This document shows positions 45,744 through 54,027 of a stretch of DNA of 64,000 nucleotides, one piece after another. Both the position numbers and the translations under genes were made by a program. The number at the start of each line of letters is the position of its first letter. The first letter of the stretch is position 1. The DNA is from Mucilaginibacter sp. OK283 (GTDB lineage: Bacteria; Bacteroidota; Bacteroidia; Sphingobacteriales; Sphingobacteriaceae), in the NCBI RefSeq assembly GCF_900110415.1, contig NZ_FODR01000005.1, positions 372,001 to 436,000 on the forward strand, read 5' to 3'. Below the pieces are notes generated by a model that did no database searches, had not been told where the DNA came from, and saw only the letters and a program-made list of their open reading frames with translations.

Positions 45744-45774
45744 GGCGATATAAACATAAAAGTTTTATATCGCC
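45744..45774 (+). terminator. Hairpin terminator after the XRE gene
   Basis: GGCGATATAAA / TTTATATCGCC, an 11-bp perfect stem with a 9-base loop, followed by TTCTTATTTT. Confidence 0.6.
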
Positions 45775-45838
45775 TTCTTATTTTAGGTTTTGGAGTAAAA
45801 ATTGCGGCGTGTTTTTCACCCTGAAAAATATGCTCAAT

Positions 45839-46141
45839 ATGTCTAATTACCTGATTTCCATCTCAAAAAACGAAGCTTTAAAAAACGGTACTATTCATGA
45901 TCCACACAGTAAGCTTAAAGTTAAAGCTTTTGATATGTTGCGCTCTACTTTTAAACCCCGTAAAGGCGAAATAACGTTTTTTGTTACGGCAGGCGATGAA
46001 ACCCTCGCATTTGAAACGCAGGGCTACAAAAGGCACCGCCAGTTGCTTATACTGCAAATGATATCATGGTACTGTATTTACCTGGGGCTTTTTGAAGCCC
46101 AGATCCATAGTACGTTGCCAATGGCTTTTAATTTTAATTAG
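45839..46141 (+). CDS. Small protein of unknown function
   Basis: 100 residues from ATG 45839 (ATG 45830 and GTG 45809 lie upstream in frame). It reads MSNYLISISKNEALKNGTIH and later ITFFVTAGDETLAFETQGYK, with a C-terminal hydrophobic helix LLILQMISWYCIYLGLFEAQ. I recognise no family. The gene follows a terminator and stands alone; the downstream gap (46142-46370) holds no feature. Confidence 0.5.
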   Translation: MSNYLISISKNEALKNGTIHDPHSKLKVKAFDMLRSTFKPRKGEITFFVTAGDETLAFETQGYKRHRQLLILQMISWYCIYLGLFEAQIHSTLPMAFNFN

Positions 46142-46370
46142 TTGCAACGGTTTTATTTAGATATCCGGAGGTTTGATTTTGTATTTTTAATGAATTTGAA
46201 GCTTTTGTAGTGTAACAATGCTAAGTTGTGAACCATTAGCCGAATTTGTTTATTTGATTTAAAACTAAAAATCACCCGGTATATTCATAAGTGGCTTGAC
46301 TTTAGATAATTGTAACCGGTTTCAAACTCTTGGTATTGTTTCGAATGCCCGTGCTGATTTTTTTAACTGA

Positions 46371-47810
46371 TCAGCTTGTGCCGGATTTTGGTGGGCTGTG
46401 CAGCATATCGCTCATCTCGATGATTTTTTCATCAATTTCGGATACACACCTATCCATCATGGCTATGCATTCTTTTTCGTCTACAAGCCCCTCTTTTTCC
46501 AGGTTGATAAGGCCGCGCAGGGTGGCTATAGGCCCCCGTATCTGGTGCGATAGGTAGGAGGAGTGTTCGGATAATTTGCGGTTTTTGATCTGGAGGTCTT
46601 TCGTGCGCTCGTCTATGATCTCTTCAAGGTGGTGGTTTATACGGTCAAGATTGTCTTTCTGTCGTGATACTTCGCCGTTGAGCAGGGTAAGCTGGGCATT
46701 TGTTTTTGCCTTGCGTTTTACGTTGCCAAACAACAACCCTATTACAACAAGTAAAAGGCCTGCAACTATCGTTACGGCCCAAAATTTGGTACGGTCATAC
46801 GCCTGCCGTTCGGCAATGCGTTCGTTCTCTTTTATCTGTTCCTCCTGCTTTCGTGTGGCCTCAATCAGCTTCATTTGTACCGATGTATTGGTTTTAAAAG
46901 TGGCGCTGTCAATTTTATATATTTCGCGCAGGTAAAACATGGCCTTGGCGTAGTTTTTACGGTTATATTCCAGTTCGTATGTGGTATGTTTGTAATCGTA
47001 TTCCAGTTTAGGGTCTTTTACAAGCCGGGTATAGTTTATACCTTCGTTTACTATATTTTCGGCCTCATCAAATTTTTTCTGGTTCATGTACAGCGATGCC
47101 AGCGTTAAATCAATACTGGCTATTGATTCGTTTAAATCCTGCCGTTTTGCGCTCGCGTTAGCTTCAAGCAACATCACTAAAGCCTTATCATATTGCCCCA
47201 GCTTAAAATAAACCACCCCAATATTTTGTGCGCATTGCACCAGGTTCACCGAATCTTTTAGTGATTTAAAAATAGACTGGCTGTTATTATAATATTTGAG
47301 TGCCTGGCTGTAGCTGTTTTTGCGGGTATAAACGTTGCCCAAATTAAGATTAAGCGAGGCAATTAAACGGATATCGTTTATTTTGTTGGCGATGGCCAGG
47401 GATTTAAAAAAGTAATCGAGCGATTTGTTGCTGTCATGATCGCGATAAAGATTGCCCATGTTATTATACACTTTGGCTTCGCCGCCCAGGTTGCCGGCCC
47501 TGGTAAAAAAAGTAGCGGCGCTTAAGTAGTTTTCAAATGATTTTTCGGGCTGATCAAGGTAATAATTGGCCAGGCCCAAAACACGGTATGCCTCGGCTAT
47601 ACCATTATTGTAATTTAATTTACGTGCCAGGTCCATAGCCTTGGTAGCGTCAATAACTGTTTGTTCAGGATCGGTTAAACGATTTGCCAGTGCCTGTTTA
47701 TTGATGCGGATAATTTCATTCGTATCTGCCTTTGCATCTCCATCAAGATCCTTCGCGTATAAGGCAAATGTGGTAAGAAAAAATAAAAGAAATGTGATGG
47801 TTCTTTTCAT
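46371..47810 (-). CDS. TPR protein with HisKA-like box and no ATPase domain
   Basis: 479 residues. Signal peptide (FLLFFLTTFALYAK), about six TPR-like repeats (AYRVLGLANYYLDQPEKSFE, VYNNMGNLYRDHDSNKSLDY, CAQNIGVVYFKLGQYDKALV), a transmembrane helix near 361-381 (WAVTIVAGLLLVVIGLLF) and a coiled coil. The end carries a HisKA-like helix with His422 in SYLSHQIRGPIATLRGLI. Kinases of this build normally continue with an ATP-binding domain; here the frame stops 57 residues after His422 and no N/G boxes follow in any frame. It may serve as a phosphotransfer or decoy partner. It is divergent from the peptide cluster at 48367. Confidence 0.8.
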   Translation of the reverse strand: MKRTITFLLFFLTTFALYAKDLDGDAKADTNEIIRINKQALANRLTDPEQTVIDATKAMDLARKLNYNNGIAEAYRVLGLANYYLDQPEKSFENYLSAATFFTRAGNLGGEAKVYNNMGNLYRDHDSNKSLDYFFKSLAIANKINDIRLIASLNLNLGNVYTRKNSYSQALKYYNNSQSIFKSLKDSVNLVQCAQNIGVVYFKLGQYDKALVMLLEANASAKRQDLNESIASIDLTLASLYMNQKKFDEAENIVNEGINYTRLVKDPKLEYDYKHTTYELEYNRKNYAKAMFYLREIYKIDSATFKTNTSVQMKLIEATRKQEEQIKENERIAERQAYDRTKFWAVTIVAGLLLVVIGLLFGNVKRKAKTNAQLTLLNGEVSRQKDNLDRINHHLEEIIDERTKDLQIKNRKLSEHSSYLSHQIRGPIATLRGLINLEKEGLVDEKECIAMMDRCVSEIDEKIIEMSDMLHSPPKSGTS

Positions 47811-48366
47811 TAAAGCGCTGTTACAATATATTGAAAGTGAAAGTTATAAATTATACCGAAATATATTAGCAATCCCTAAGAAAAAGATGTTGATAATTAT
47901 TTTATGGATTTTTCTTGAAAATTAAAAAACATATCTATATTTGTCTTGTTAATTGATTGATATACAGTTTATTAAATTGCTGTAATATGAATTTAATAAT
48001 ATTTTTTTAGCATAAAAATGACGTTTAAAACTGCTTTTAGGCAGTGAAAAATATCAAGAAATGTTATATGTGTATTAATACGCTGCCTGTTGCTTAAATA
48101 TAATTGATAAAGTATAAAGTTGCTTTGTTGATAATTGCGGGATTTTATGTTTAAAACTAACAATTTAATTTTATAAAATATGTACAATTTGGGTACAAAA
48201 ATGTAACAATTTTTAACAGTAGTGCACATTATTTGGCAAAAAGAAGAGGATAAAATATAACTGGGAGATTTTACAGGCTATCAAAAAAAGCCTTTACAAA
48301 TTGTTGGATCTATATGATTAATTAATACTTAAAATAATATAATTTTAATATAAAATATTTATAAAT
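47811..48366. other. Long AT-rich gap upstream of the peptide cluster
   Basis: 555 bp between the divergent TPR-HisKA gene and the first peptide gene. Apart from the promoter-like boxes at 47915-47943 it contains only AT-rich sequence. If that promoter is used, the transcript would have a leader of about 410 nt, longer than usual. Confidence 0.5.
47915..47943 (+). promoter_or_regulatory. Bacteroidota-type promoter candidate for the peptide cluster
   Basis: TTG (47915-47917), 18 bases, then TATATTTG (47936-47943), matching the -33/-7 pattern. It reads towards the peptide genes. Another promoter nearer to 48367 cannot be excluded. Confidence 0.45.
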
Positions 48367-48522
48367 ATGAAAAAATTGACACTCTTAACATTGCTTGTAG
48401 CAAGCACAGGAGTTTTATCATCAGCTGTTTTGATATCGCAAAAAAAAGTTGAGCAACCACAGGCGGCCGGTTTCATAAAGGTGGATTCGGGCTTTAAAAA
48501 AGACCTGGCAAATGCCGATTGA
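48367..48522 (+). CDS. Peptide precursor 1 of the DLGxAD family (51 residues)
   Basis: A Sec signal (MKKLTLLTLLVASTGVLSSA) is followed by a short hydrophilic mature part of about 28 residues that ends SGFKKDLANAD, with the stop directly after Asp. The dibasic KK plus DL(A)NAD tail is the motif shared by all five genes of the cluster. No catalytic or binding domain is possible at this length. It is the first gene after the 555-bp gap and starts the apparent operon; the next gene begins 65 bp later. Called a precursor only by analogy, since no processing enzyme is seen next to it. Confidence 0.75.
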   Translation: MKKLTLLTLLVASTGVLSSAVLISQKKVEQPQAAGFIKVDSGFKKDLANAD

Positions 48523-48587
48523 TTATCAGGCAGCGAAACGAAAAAGAATAATTAGACTACAACAAGTACACAAAACATATAATGATC

Positions 48588-48731
48588 ATGAAAAAATTCA
48601 TCACCCTCACCCTGGCAGTTTTATTCACCGCGGTTATTTCGTCTTGTAAAAAGCAAACTATAATCCGCGAAACGGCGTCACTGCATTCGTACGAAAACAG
48701 TGCACGCAGGGATCTTGGCAGTGCAGATTAA
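48588..48731 (+). CDS. Peptide precursor 2 of the DLGxAD family (lipoprotein, 47 residues)
   Basis: From ATG 48588 (ATG 48582 two codons earlier is possible). The leader MKKFITLTLAVLFTAVISSC contains a lipobox ISSC with Cys20, so the mature 28-residue peptide should be lipid anchored. It ends NSARRDLGSAD, again with the stop after Asp and a dibasic pair before DLG. This is the only one of the five with a lipobox, suggesting that one form of the peptide is held on the membrane. Gap to gene 3 is 50 bp. Confidence 0.75.
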   Translation: MKKFITLTLAVLFTAVISSCKKQTIIRETASLHSYENSARRDLGSAD

Positions 48732-48781
48732 TTTTAAAATGATCAGTTAAAATATTTAAGAACTCAAAAATTAAAAACGAA

Positions 48782-48937
48782 ATGAAAAAGTTCATCATCA
48801 TAACCCTTGTTAGCCTAACCGCTGCAACAGGTATTTTATCATCACAAACTACTGTTAAACAAACCGCAAAACCAGAGGCAATTTCCCTTGCACCGTCAAT
48901 ATCGGGCTTCAAAAAGGATTTAGGCCAGGCCGACTAA
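48782..48937 (+). CDS. Peptide precursor 3 of the DLGxAD family (51 residues)
   Basis: MKKFIIITLVSLTAATGILS is the signal peptide, followed by a mature part that ends SGFKKDLGQAD. It is closest to precursor 1 in length (both 51), the SS motif after the signal and the shared SGFKKDL tail, so they probably arose by duplication. The middle of the peptide is not conserved, as expected if only the tail matters. Followed by the repeat gene after 66 bp. Confidence 0.75.
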   Translation: MKKFIIITLVSLTAATGILSSQTTVKQTAKPEAISLAPSISGFKKDLGQAD

Positions 48938-49003
48938 ATTATATACATCAATAACATTTACAATCAAACAAAATACTACATCCCCTTTCTTCAAATAAAA
49001 ATC

Positions 49004-49999
49004 ATGAAAAAGCAATCAATCATAGCAGCATTAGCACTAAGCACTATCCTTACATCATTTGTAAGCGCAGATAAAAAAACAGCAATCTTATCATCCAGTC
49101 AAACAGCTTTCACCGGCGGTCCGAAAAGGGACTTGGGTAATGCCGATTTCACCGGTGGTCCAAAAAGAGATTTAGGTAATGCTGATTTTGCTTTCACCGG
49201 CGGTCCAAAAAGAGACTTAGGTAATGCAGATTTCACCGGTGGTCCAAAAAGAGATTTAGGTAACGCAGATTTCACCGGTGGTCCAAAAAGAGATTTAGGT
49301 AATGCAGACTTTGCATTCACCGGCGGCCCCAAAAGAGATTTGGGTAATGCTGATTTCGCATTCACCGGCGGTCCGAAAAGAGACTTAGGTAATGCAGACT
49401 TTGCGTTCACAGGTGGCCCGAAAAGAGATTTAGGTAACGCAGATTTCACAGGTGGTCCAAAAAGGGATTTAGGTAATGCTGATTTTGCATTCACCGGCGG
49501 CCCCAAAAGAGATTTGGGTAATGCAGATTTCACTGGTGGCCCAAAAAGGGATTTAGGTAATGCTGATTTCGCATTCACAGGCGGTCCAAAAAGAGACTTG
49601 GGTAACGCAGATTTCACTGGTGGCCCAAAAAGGGACTTAGGCAATGCTGATTTCGCATTCACTGGTGGCCCAAAAAGGGATTTAGGCAATGCTGATTTCG
49701 CATTCACAGGTGGCCCAAAAAGGGATTTAGGCAATGCCGATTTCGCATTCACAGGCGGCCCCAAAAGAGATTTGGGTAATGCAGATTTCACAGGTGGTCC
49801 AAAAAGAGATTTAGGTAACGCAGATTTCACAGGTGGCCCAAAAAGGGATTTAGGTAATGCTGACTTTGCATTCACCGGTGGCCCTAAAAGAGACTTGGGT
49901 AACGCAGATTTCACTGGTGGTCCAAAAAGAGACTTGGGTAATGCAGATTTTACCGGTGGCCCAAAAAGAGATTTAGGCAATGCTGACTTCACAGCATAA
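49004..49999 (+). CDS. Multi-copy DLGxAD protein with 21 tandem FTGGPKRDLGNAD units
   Basis: 331 residues. A Sec signal (IIAALALSTILTSFVSA) and a short linker (to residue 35) precede 21 copies of FTGGPKRDLGNAD, ten of them with an extra FA before FTGG, and the end FTA. All 21 units are identical in protein while codons vary (GGT/GGC, CCA/CCG/CCC/CCT, AGA/AGG, GAT/GAC, TTG/TTA, AAT/AAC, GCT/GCC/GCA). The layout recalls multi-core peptide precursors such as yeast pheromone precursors or repeated-core RiPPs; an extracellular repeat scaffold is the other option. The same DNA read backwards gives a long frame that is an artefact. Confidence 0.85.
   Translation: MKKQSIIAALALSTILTSFVSADKKTAILSSSQTAFTGGPKRDLGNADFTGGPKRDLGNADFAFTGGPKRDLGNADFTGGPKRDLGNADFTGGPKRDLGNADFAFTGGPKRDLGNADFAFTGGPKRDLGNADFAFTGGPKRDLGNADFTGGPKRDLGNADFAFTGGPKRDLGNADFTGGPKRDLGNADFAFTGGPKRDLGNADFTGGPKRDLGNADFAFTGGPKRDLGNADFAFTGGPKRDLGNADFAFTGGPKRDLGNADFTGGPKRDLGNADFTGGPKRDLGNADFAFTGGPKRDLGNADFTGGPKRDLGNADFTGGPKRDLGNADFTA
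49109..49990 (+). repeat. Tandem array of 39-bp and 45-bp coding units
   Basis: 21 units inside the preceding gene: 11 of 39 bp and 10 of 45 bp (extra TTYGCN for Phe-Ala). Units are in frame and differ by synonymous changes. The two unit lengths occur in an irregular order (FA before units 3, 6, 7, 8, 10, 12, 14, 15, 16 and 19). Confidence 0.9.
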
Positions 50000-50038
50000 T
50001 TGTCTCTCCATTTTGACAGCTTATAACAACACCACAAC

Positions 50039-50209
50039 ATGAAAAAGATCATCATCGCAATAGCCATCATATTAACATCAGGAATTACAGCCTACTCATT
50101 AAATAATAAGGAAACAAAGGCAACTCCCGATACTACAAAAAACCAAACCGTGTCATTCACTGCTAAAGCAGGTCACGGTCCCAAAGCTGACCTGGGCACT
50201 GCCGATTAA
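50039..50209 (+). CDS. Peptide precursor 5 of the DLGxAD family (56 residues)
   Basis: Signal MKKIIIAIAIILTSGITAYS, then a hydrophilic linker (NNKETKATPDTTKNQ) and the tail SFTAKAGHGPKADLGTAD with the stop right after Asp. The tail aligns with one unit of the repeat protein (FT..GGPKRDLGNAD) and so links the single-copy genes to the multi-copy gene. The dibasic pair is reduced to KA. Starts 39 bp after the repeat gene. A weak hairpin (ATTCCC/GGGGAAT) near 50278-50300 may end the transcript. Confidence 0.75.
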   Translation: MKKIIIAIAIILTSGITAYSLNNKETKATPDTTKNQTVSFTAKAGHGPKADLGTAD

Positions 50210-50349
50210 TTAACGTGGGCCGATGTGCTTTTCAGCTTTTAAAAGTACAGGCGTTCGTTTTCCCGAAACACTTTTATATTCCCTGGATATTTCGGGGAAT
50301 TTGTGTTTGATAGGGCGCTTGGTTTTGTAACGTCCGTCGTTATGCAGCG

Positions 50350-50381
50350 TTCGCCCAAATCAATAAACATCAATATATTTG
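50350..50381 (+). promoter_or_regulatory. Promoter candidate of the M20 peptidase gene
   Basis: TATATTTG (50374-50381) is an exact -7 match, with TTC at 50350-50352 in place of TTG, 21 bases upstream. The start codon follows 17 bp later, so the peptidase gene is probably transcribed apart from the peptide cluster. Confidence 0.45.
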
Positions 50382-50397
50382 CGCCAAACTAAATACC

Positions 50398-51771
50398 ATG
50401 CAGCACATAAAGCAATATGTTGATGAGCACAGGCAACGTTTACTCGACGAATTATTTGCCCTTTTGCGTTTCCCTTCGGTTAGCGCCGACCCCAAATACA
50501 AAACAGATGTTTTAAATACTGCCGACCATGTAGCCCAAAAGCTGCGCGACGCAGGCGCCGATAATGTAGAAGTATGCCAAACGGCCGGCTATCCCATTGT
50601 TTACGGCGAAAAGATAATTGATGCCGCAAAGCCAACCGTGCTGGTTTACGGGCATTATGATGTGCAACCAGCCGATCCTATCGAGCTATGGCACACGCCT
50701 CCGTTTGAGCCTACCGTGCGCGACGGCAAAATTTATGCCCGCGGCGCCTGCGATGATAAAGGCCAGTTTTATATGCATGTAAAAGCATTTGAGCTGATGA
50801 TGCAAACAGATACCTTGCCCTGCAATATTAAGTTTATGATTGAGGGCGAGGAAGAAGTTGGCTCATCAAACTTATCCATATTTGTTAAGGCCAATAAAGA
50901 AAAACTGAAAGCCGATGTGGTGCTGATATCGGATACGTCGATGATCAGCATGGAGCATCCGTCATTAGAGACCGGCCTGCGCGGGTTATCGTATGTCGAG
51001 GTAGAAGTTACCGGCCCTAACCGCGATTTGCATTCGGGCGTTTATGGTGGAGCGGTGGCTAATCCTATTACTATCCTGAGTAAAATGATTGCCGCTATGC
51101 ATGATGAAAATAACCATATCACCATCCCCGGCTTTTACGACGAAGTAATTGAACTTACCCCGGCCGAACGTACTGCCCTTAACAACGCACCTTATGATGA
51201 GGCTGAGTACAAGAAAGATCTTGATGTTGTTGAACTTTGGGGCGAAAAAGGCTATTCAACATTCGAACGCACCGGTACACGCCCAACTTTAGAGGTCAAC
51301 GGCATTTGGGGTGGTTACATTGGCGAAGGCGCCAAAACGGTATTGCCATCAAAGGCCCACGCAAAAATATCTATGCGCCTGGTACCTAACCAAACATTTG
51401 AGCAGATTACTGAACTGTTTACTAAACATTTCCTGAGTATAGCCCCAGCCAATGTAAAGGTGAAAATAACACCGCATCACGGCGGCGAACCCGTCGTAAC
51501 GCCAACAGATAGCATTGCCTACAAAGCCGCTCAAAAAGCCATCGCCGAATCATTTGGCAAAGAACCTATACCTACACGCGGCGGCGGTAGTATTCCTATT
51601 GTTGCCCTGTTTGAAGCCGAACTTGGCCTTAAAACAGTATTAATGGGCTTTGGTTTGGATAGTGATGCGCTGCACTCACCCAACGAAAAATACGATATCT
51701 TCAACTACTATAAAGGGATTGAAACTATCCCGTTGTTCCATAAGTACTTTGCTGAACTAAGCGAAGCTTAG
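50398..51771 (+). CDS. M20-family metallo-dipeptidase
   Basis: 457 residues, CNDP-dipeptidase type. Zinc ligands and catalytic residues are visible: His86 and Asp88 in YGHYDVQP, Asp119 in GACDDKGQ, Glu151/Glu152 in EGEEEVGS, and Asp/His in the dimerisation and late domains (LHSGVYGG, DALHSPNEKY). No signal peptide, so cytoplasmic. It cleaves dipeptides or trims short peptides. It lies 188 bp after the peptide cluster with its own promoter; a functional link to the peptides is possible but not shown. A strong terminator follows. Confidence 0.9.
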   Translation: MQHIKQYVDEHRQRLLDELFALLRFPSVSADPKYKTDVLNTADHVAQKLRDAGADNVEVCQTAGYPIVYGEKIIDAAKPTVLVYGHYDVQPADPIELWHTPPFEPTVRDGKIYARGACDDKGQFYMHVKAFELMMQTDTLPCNIKFMIEGEEEVGSSNLSIFVKANKEKLKADVVLISDTSMISMEHPSLETGLRGLSYVEVEVTGPNRDLHSGVYGGAVANPITILSKMIAAMHDENNHITIPGFYDEVIELTPAERTALNNAPYDEAEYKKDLDVVELWGEKGYSTFERTGTRPTLEVNGIWGGYIGEGAKTVLPSKAHAKISMRLVPNQTFEQITELFTKHFLSIAPANVKVKITPHHGGEPVVTPTDSIAYKAAQKAIAESFGKEPIPTRGGGSIPIVALFEAELGLKTVLMGFGLDSDALHSPNEKYDIFNYYKGIETIPLFHKYFAELSEA

Positions 51772-51803
51772 TTTTGGAACAATGATTTTTAAATAAAAGA
51801 TTC

Positions 51804-51839
51804 AAGGCCGGTGGATATTTCGCCGGCCTTTTTTATTTT
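51804..51839 (+). terminator. Rho-independent terminator of the M20 gene
   Basis: AAGGCCGG / CCGGCCTT stem, 11-base loop, followed by TTTTATTTT; 33 bp after the stop. Confidence 0.85.
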
Positions 51840-51895
51840 GGTATGCCTAAGAAAACAGCTAAACAGATCGGGACAGCTAATCGAATAAATTGTTT

Positions 51896-51903
51896 TAAGT
51901 TTG
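51896..51903 (+). promoter_or_regulatory. TAAGTTTG -7 box of the GH2 gene
   Basis: Exact TAnnTTTG match 29 bp before the ATG at 51932; no TTG at a fitting distance. Confidence 0.3.
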
Positions 51904-51931
51904 ACTTAACATCAAAGTAAACCTATCAACC

Positions 51932-53749
51932 ATGACGAAAAACCAAAGTAAACGGCTATTGCTATCCTTGCTTTTTACCTTTATTTGTTGTTCTGTTTTA
52001 TTTGCCCAGGAGGCTTTATTACCCACTGCCTGGACAAAAGCGGCTATGGACGCGCCTGTTCCGTTTCCCGAATATCCTAGGCCGCAATTGCAGCGTAGCG
52101 ATTGGATGTGTCTTAATGGCCAGTGGGATTACCAGGGCGGAAAAAATGTGCAGGATGCGCTTGCTCCTCAAAAGCCATTGTCATTTGCCGGCGAAGTAAA
52201 TAAAATCCGTGTTCCTTACTGTCCGGAATCCGTATTATCCGGCATTCAGCGTAAGCAGGAAATTAATATGTGGTACCGCCGTAGTTTTGAGGTGCCTTCC
52301 GGCTGGAAAAATAAACAGGTGATCATTCATTTTGATGCCGTAGCCCATCATACCACCTTATTTGTAAACGGCCACAAAGCGGGAGTACACGCCGGTAGCT
52401 ATGATGCATTCAGCTTTAATATAACGCCCTTTTTAACAGCGGGCAACAATACTGTGGTTGTGGCGGCGTATGATTTAAATGATGGCCGTGTGCCATCAGG
52501 AAAAAGCGGGCCGCGTGGCGATTATACCTTCTGCTCGGGCATTTGGCAAACCGTTTGGCTGGAACCGGTTAACAAAACCTACATTGATAACATCCGTTTA
52601 CTGCCCGACCTGGCAAATAACCGGCTAAAAGTGCAGGTAAATACACAGGGGAGCGGAAAATTAACTGCCGTGGCACTTGATGGCGACAAAGTGGTATCGC
52701 AAGCAGAATCAGCCCGCGATACTTACTTTTACCTGCCCATTAAAGCACCTAAACTTTGGTCGCCAGATGACCCATTTTTATACGATCTAAAGATCAGCCT
52801 GAAAAATGCCGATGGCAGCGTTGCCGACGAAGTGAAAAGTTACTTCGGGATGCGCGATATAAAATTGGGTAAGGTTAACGGCGTTATCCGTCCTTTAGTA
52901 AACGGCAAATTTATCATGCAGCTTGGCTTGCTCGATCAGGGTTACTGGCCCGATGGGGTTTTAACGGCACCTACAGAGGAGGCGCTTAAATATGATATCA
53001 GTTTCGCCAAAAATGCGGGTTTCAACCTTATTCGCAAGCACATGAAAACCGAGCCGCAACGTTTTTATTACTGGGCCGATAAAATGGGCTTGTTTGTTTG
53101 GCAGGATATGCCGGCCATCTGGTATCAAAATGAAGATACCCTTAAAACACGCAAGGAATTCCGGAAGGAATTGAAGGCGATTATGGACGATCATTATAAT
53201 TCGCCATCCATCATTACATGGGTGCCTTTTAATGAAAACTGGGGCGCGTTTGATGTTAAAAATATAACCAATTGGGTTAAGCAGTACGACCCATCCAGGC
53301 TGGTTAATGGCAATTCGGGCTTTAATAATAACCCCTCGTATCAAAAAGCCTATGGCGACCCCGGCAATGGCGATTATGTAGATACCCATATCTATGTAGG
53401 TCCATACGATGCCTCGGTGCCCGACGACCGTCGCGCGGCATCTTTGGGCGAATTTGGTGGCGTTGGCCTGTTTGTTCGTAACCATATGTGGCCGGTAGAA
53501 AATAACGCCTATGATTATGAGCCAACAAAGGCACGCCTTACCGATAGGTATGTGTTTTTACTGGATGAGGTAGAACAGTTGATGAAATACAAGGGTTTAA
53601 GTGTTGCCATCTATACCCAAACCACCGATGTTGAACATGAAGTAAATGGCATATTAACCTACGATCGCGCTGTTGAAAAGATGGAGTTAAACAGGGTAAA
53701 AGCCGTAAATGAAGCAGTTATTAAGGAGAGTTATAAAATTAAGCCATAA
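51932..53749 (+). CDS. Exported glycoside hydrolase family 2 enzyme
   Basis: 605 residues with a signal peptide ([18 protein letters not shown]). Domain order is the GH2 plan: sugar-binding jelly roll ([32 protein letters not shown]), Ig-like domain, then TIM barrel. The acid/base is Glu435 in [10 protein letters not shown] and the nucleophile Glu507 in SLGEFGGVG. The FNENW and GEFGG forms place it with the short GH2 enzymes annotated as beta-galactosidase or beta-glucuronidase-like; substrate not decided. Single gene, bounded by a terminator upstream and repeat DNA downstream. Confidence 0.88.
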   Translation: MTKNQSKRLLLSLLFTFICCSVLFAQEALLPTAWTKAAMDAPVPFPEYPRPQLQRSDWMCLNGQWDYQGGKNVQDALAPQKPLSFAGEVNKIRVPYCPESVLSGIQRKQEINMWYRRSFEVPSGWKNKQVIIHFDAVAHHTTLFVNGHKAGVHAGSYDAFSFNITPFLTAGNNTVVVAAYDLNDGRVPSGKSGPRGDYTFCSGIWQTVWLEPVNKTYIDNIRLLPDLANNRLKVQVNTQGSGKLTAVALDGDKVVSQAESARDTYFYLPIKAPKLWSPDDPFLYDLKISLKNADGSVADEVKSYFGMRDIKLGKVNGVIRPLVNGKFIMQLGLLDQGYWPDGVLTAPTEEALKYDISFAKNAGFNLIRKHMKTEPQRFYYWADKMGLFVWQDMPAIWYQNEDTLKTRKEFRKELKAIMDDHYNSPSIITWVPFNENWGAFDVKNITNWVKQYDPSRLVNGNSGFNNNPSYQKAYGDPGNGDYVDTHIYVGPYDASVPDDRRAASLGEFGGVGLFVRNHMWPVENNAYDYEPTKARLTDRYVFLLDEVEQLMKYKGLSVAIYTQTTDVEHEVNGILTYDRAVEKMELNRVKAVNEAVIKESYKIKP

Positions 53750-53762
53750 GCTCGGAAATCAT

Positions 53763-53988
53763 ACACTCGTCATTGGTCATTTCGCTTCGTTGTCATTAGT
53801 CATTGTCGCTTCGCTTGTCATTGGTCATTAGTCGGATTTATTTGAGATTTTTAAAACAATCGTCAGCCAATCAAACTTGCCCCTAAATGACCAATGACCA
53901 ATGACCAATGACCAATGACCAATGACCAATGACCAATGACCAATGACCAATGACCAATGACCAATGACCAATGACCAATGACCAATAA
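53763..53988. repeat. CCAATGA heptamer array with inverted relatives
   Basis: 13 perfect tandem copies of CCAATGA (53891-53981) and one mismatched copy follow the GH2 gene. Upstream (53763-53833) lie inverted words TCATTGGTCATT, TCATTAGTCATTG and TCATTGGTCATTAGTC, so the two halves can pair. The array ends 46 bp before the ATG at 54028. No reading frame of quality is present in 53750-54027. Confidence 0.9.
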
Positions 53989-54027
53989 TAATTGTATTTT
54001 TAAAAAATTATATAATTATTGCTGCAT

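Noticed and set aside
47993..48229. 78-residue minus-strand frame in the gap before the peptide cluster
   Set aside because: Composition is that of AT-rich DNA (Ile, Tyr, Lys, Asn, Phe) with no motif or start signal.
49109..49990. Regular repeats considered as a CRISPR array
   Set aside because: Units are contiguous, in frame and without unique spacers; no cas genes in the window.
49099..50070. Long minus-strand open frame opposite the repeat gene (KSALPKSLFGPPV repeats)
   Set aside because: It arises because the 39/45-bp units are open on both strands. It has no signal peptide or regular start, and codon variation conserves the plus-strand peptide.
50398..51771. M20 peptidase as the maturation enzyme of the peptide cluster
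   Set aside because: It has no signal peptide, its own promoter and a house-keeping dipeptidase pattern; proximity alone is not enough.
53891..53981. CCAATGA array considered as an origin or iteron cluster
   Set aside because: No replication initiator or AT-rich unwinding element with DnaA-box pattern nearby; units are too short and abutting.
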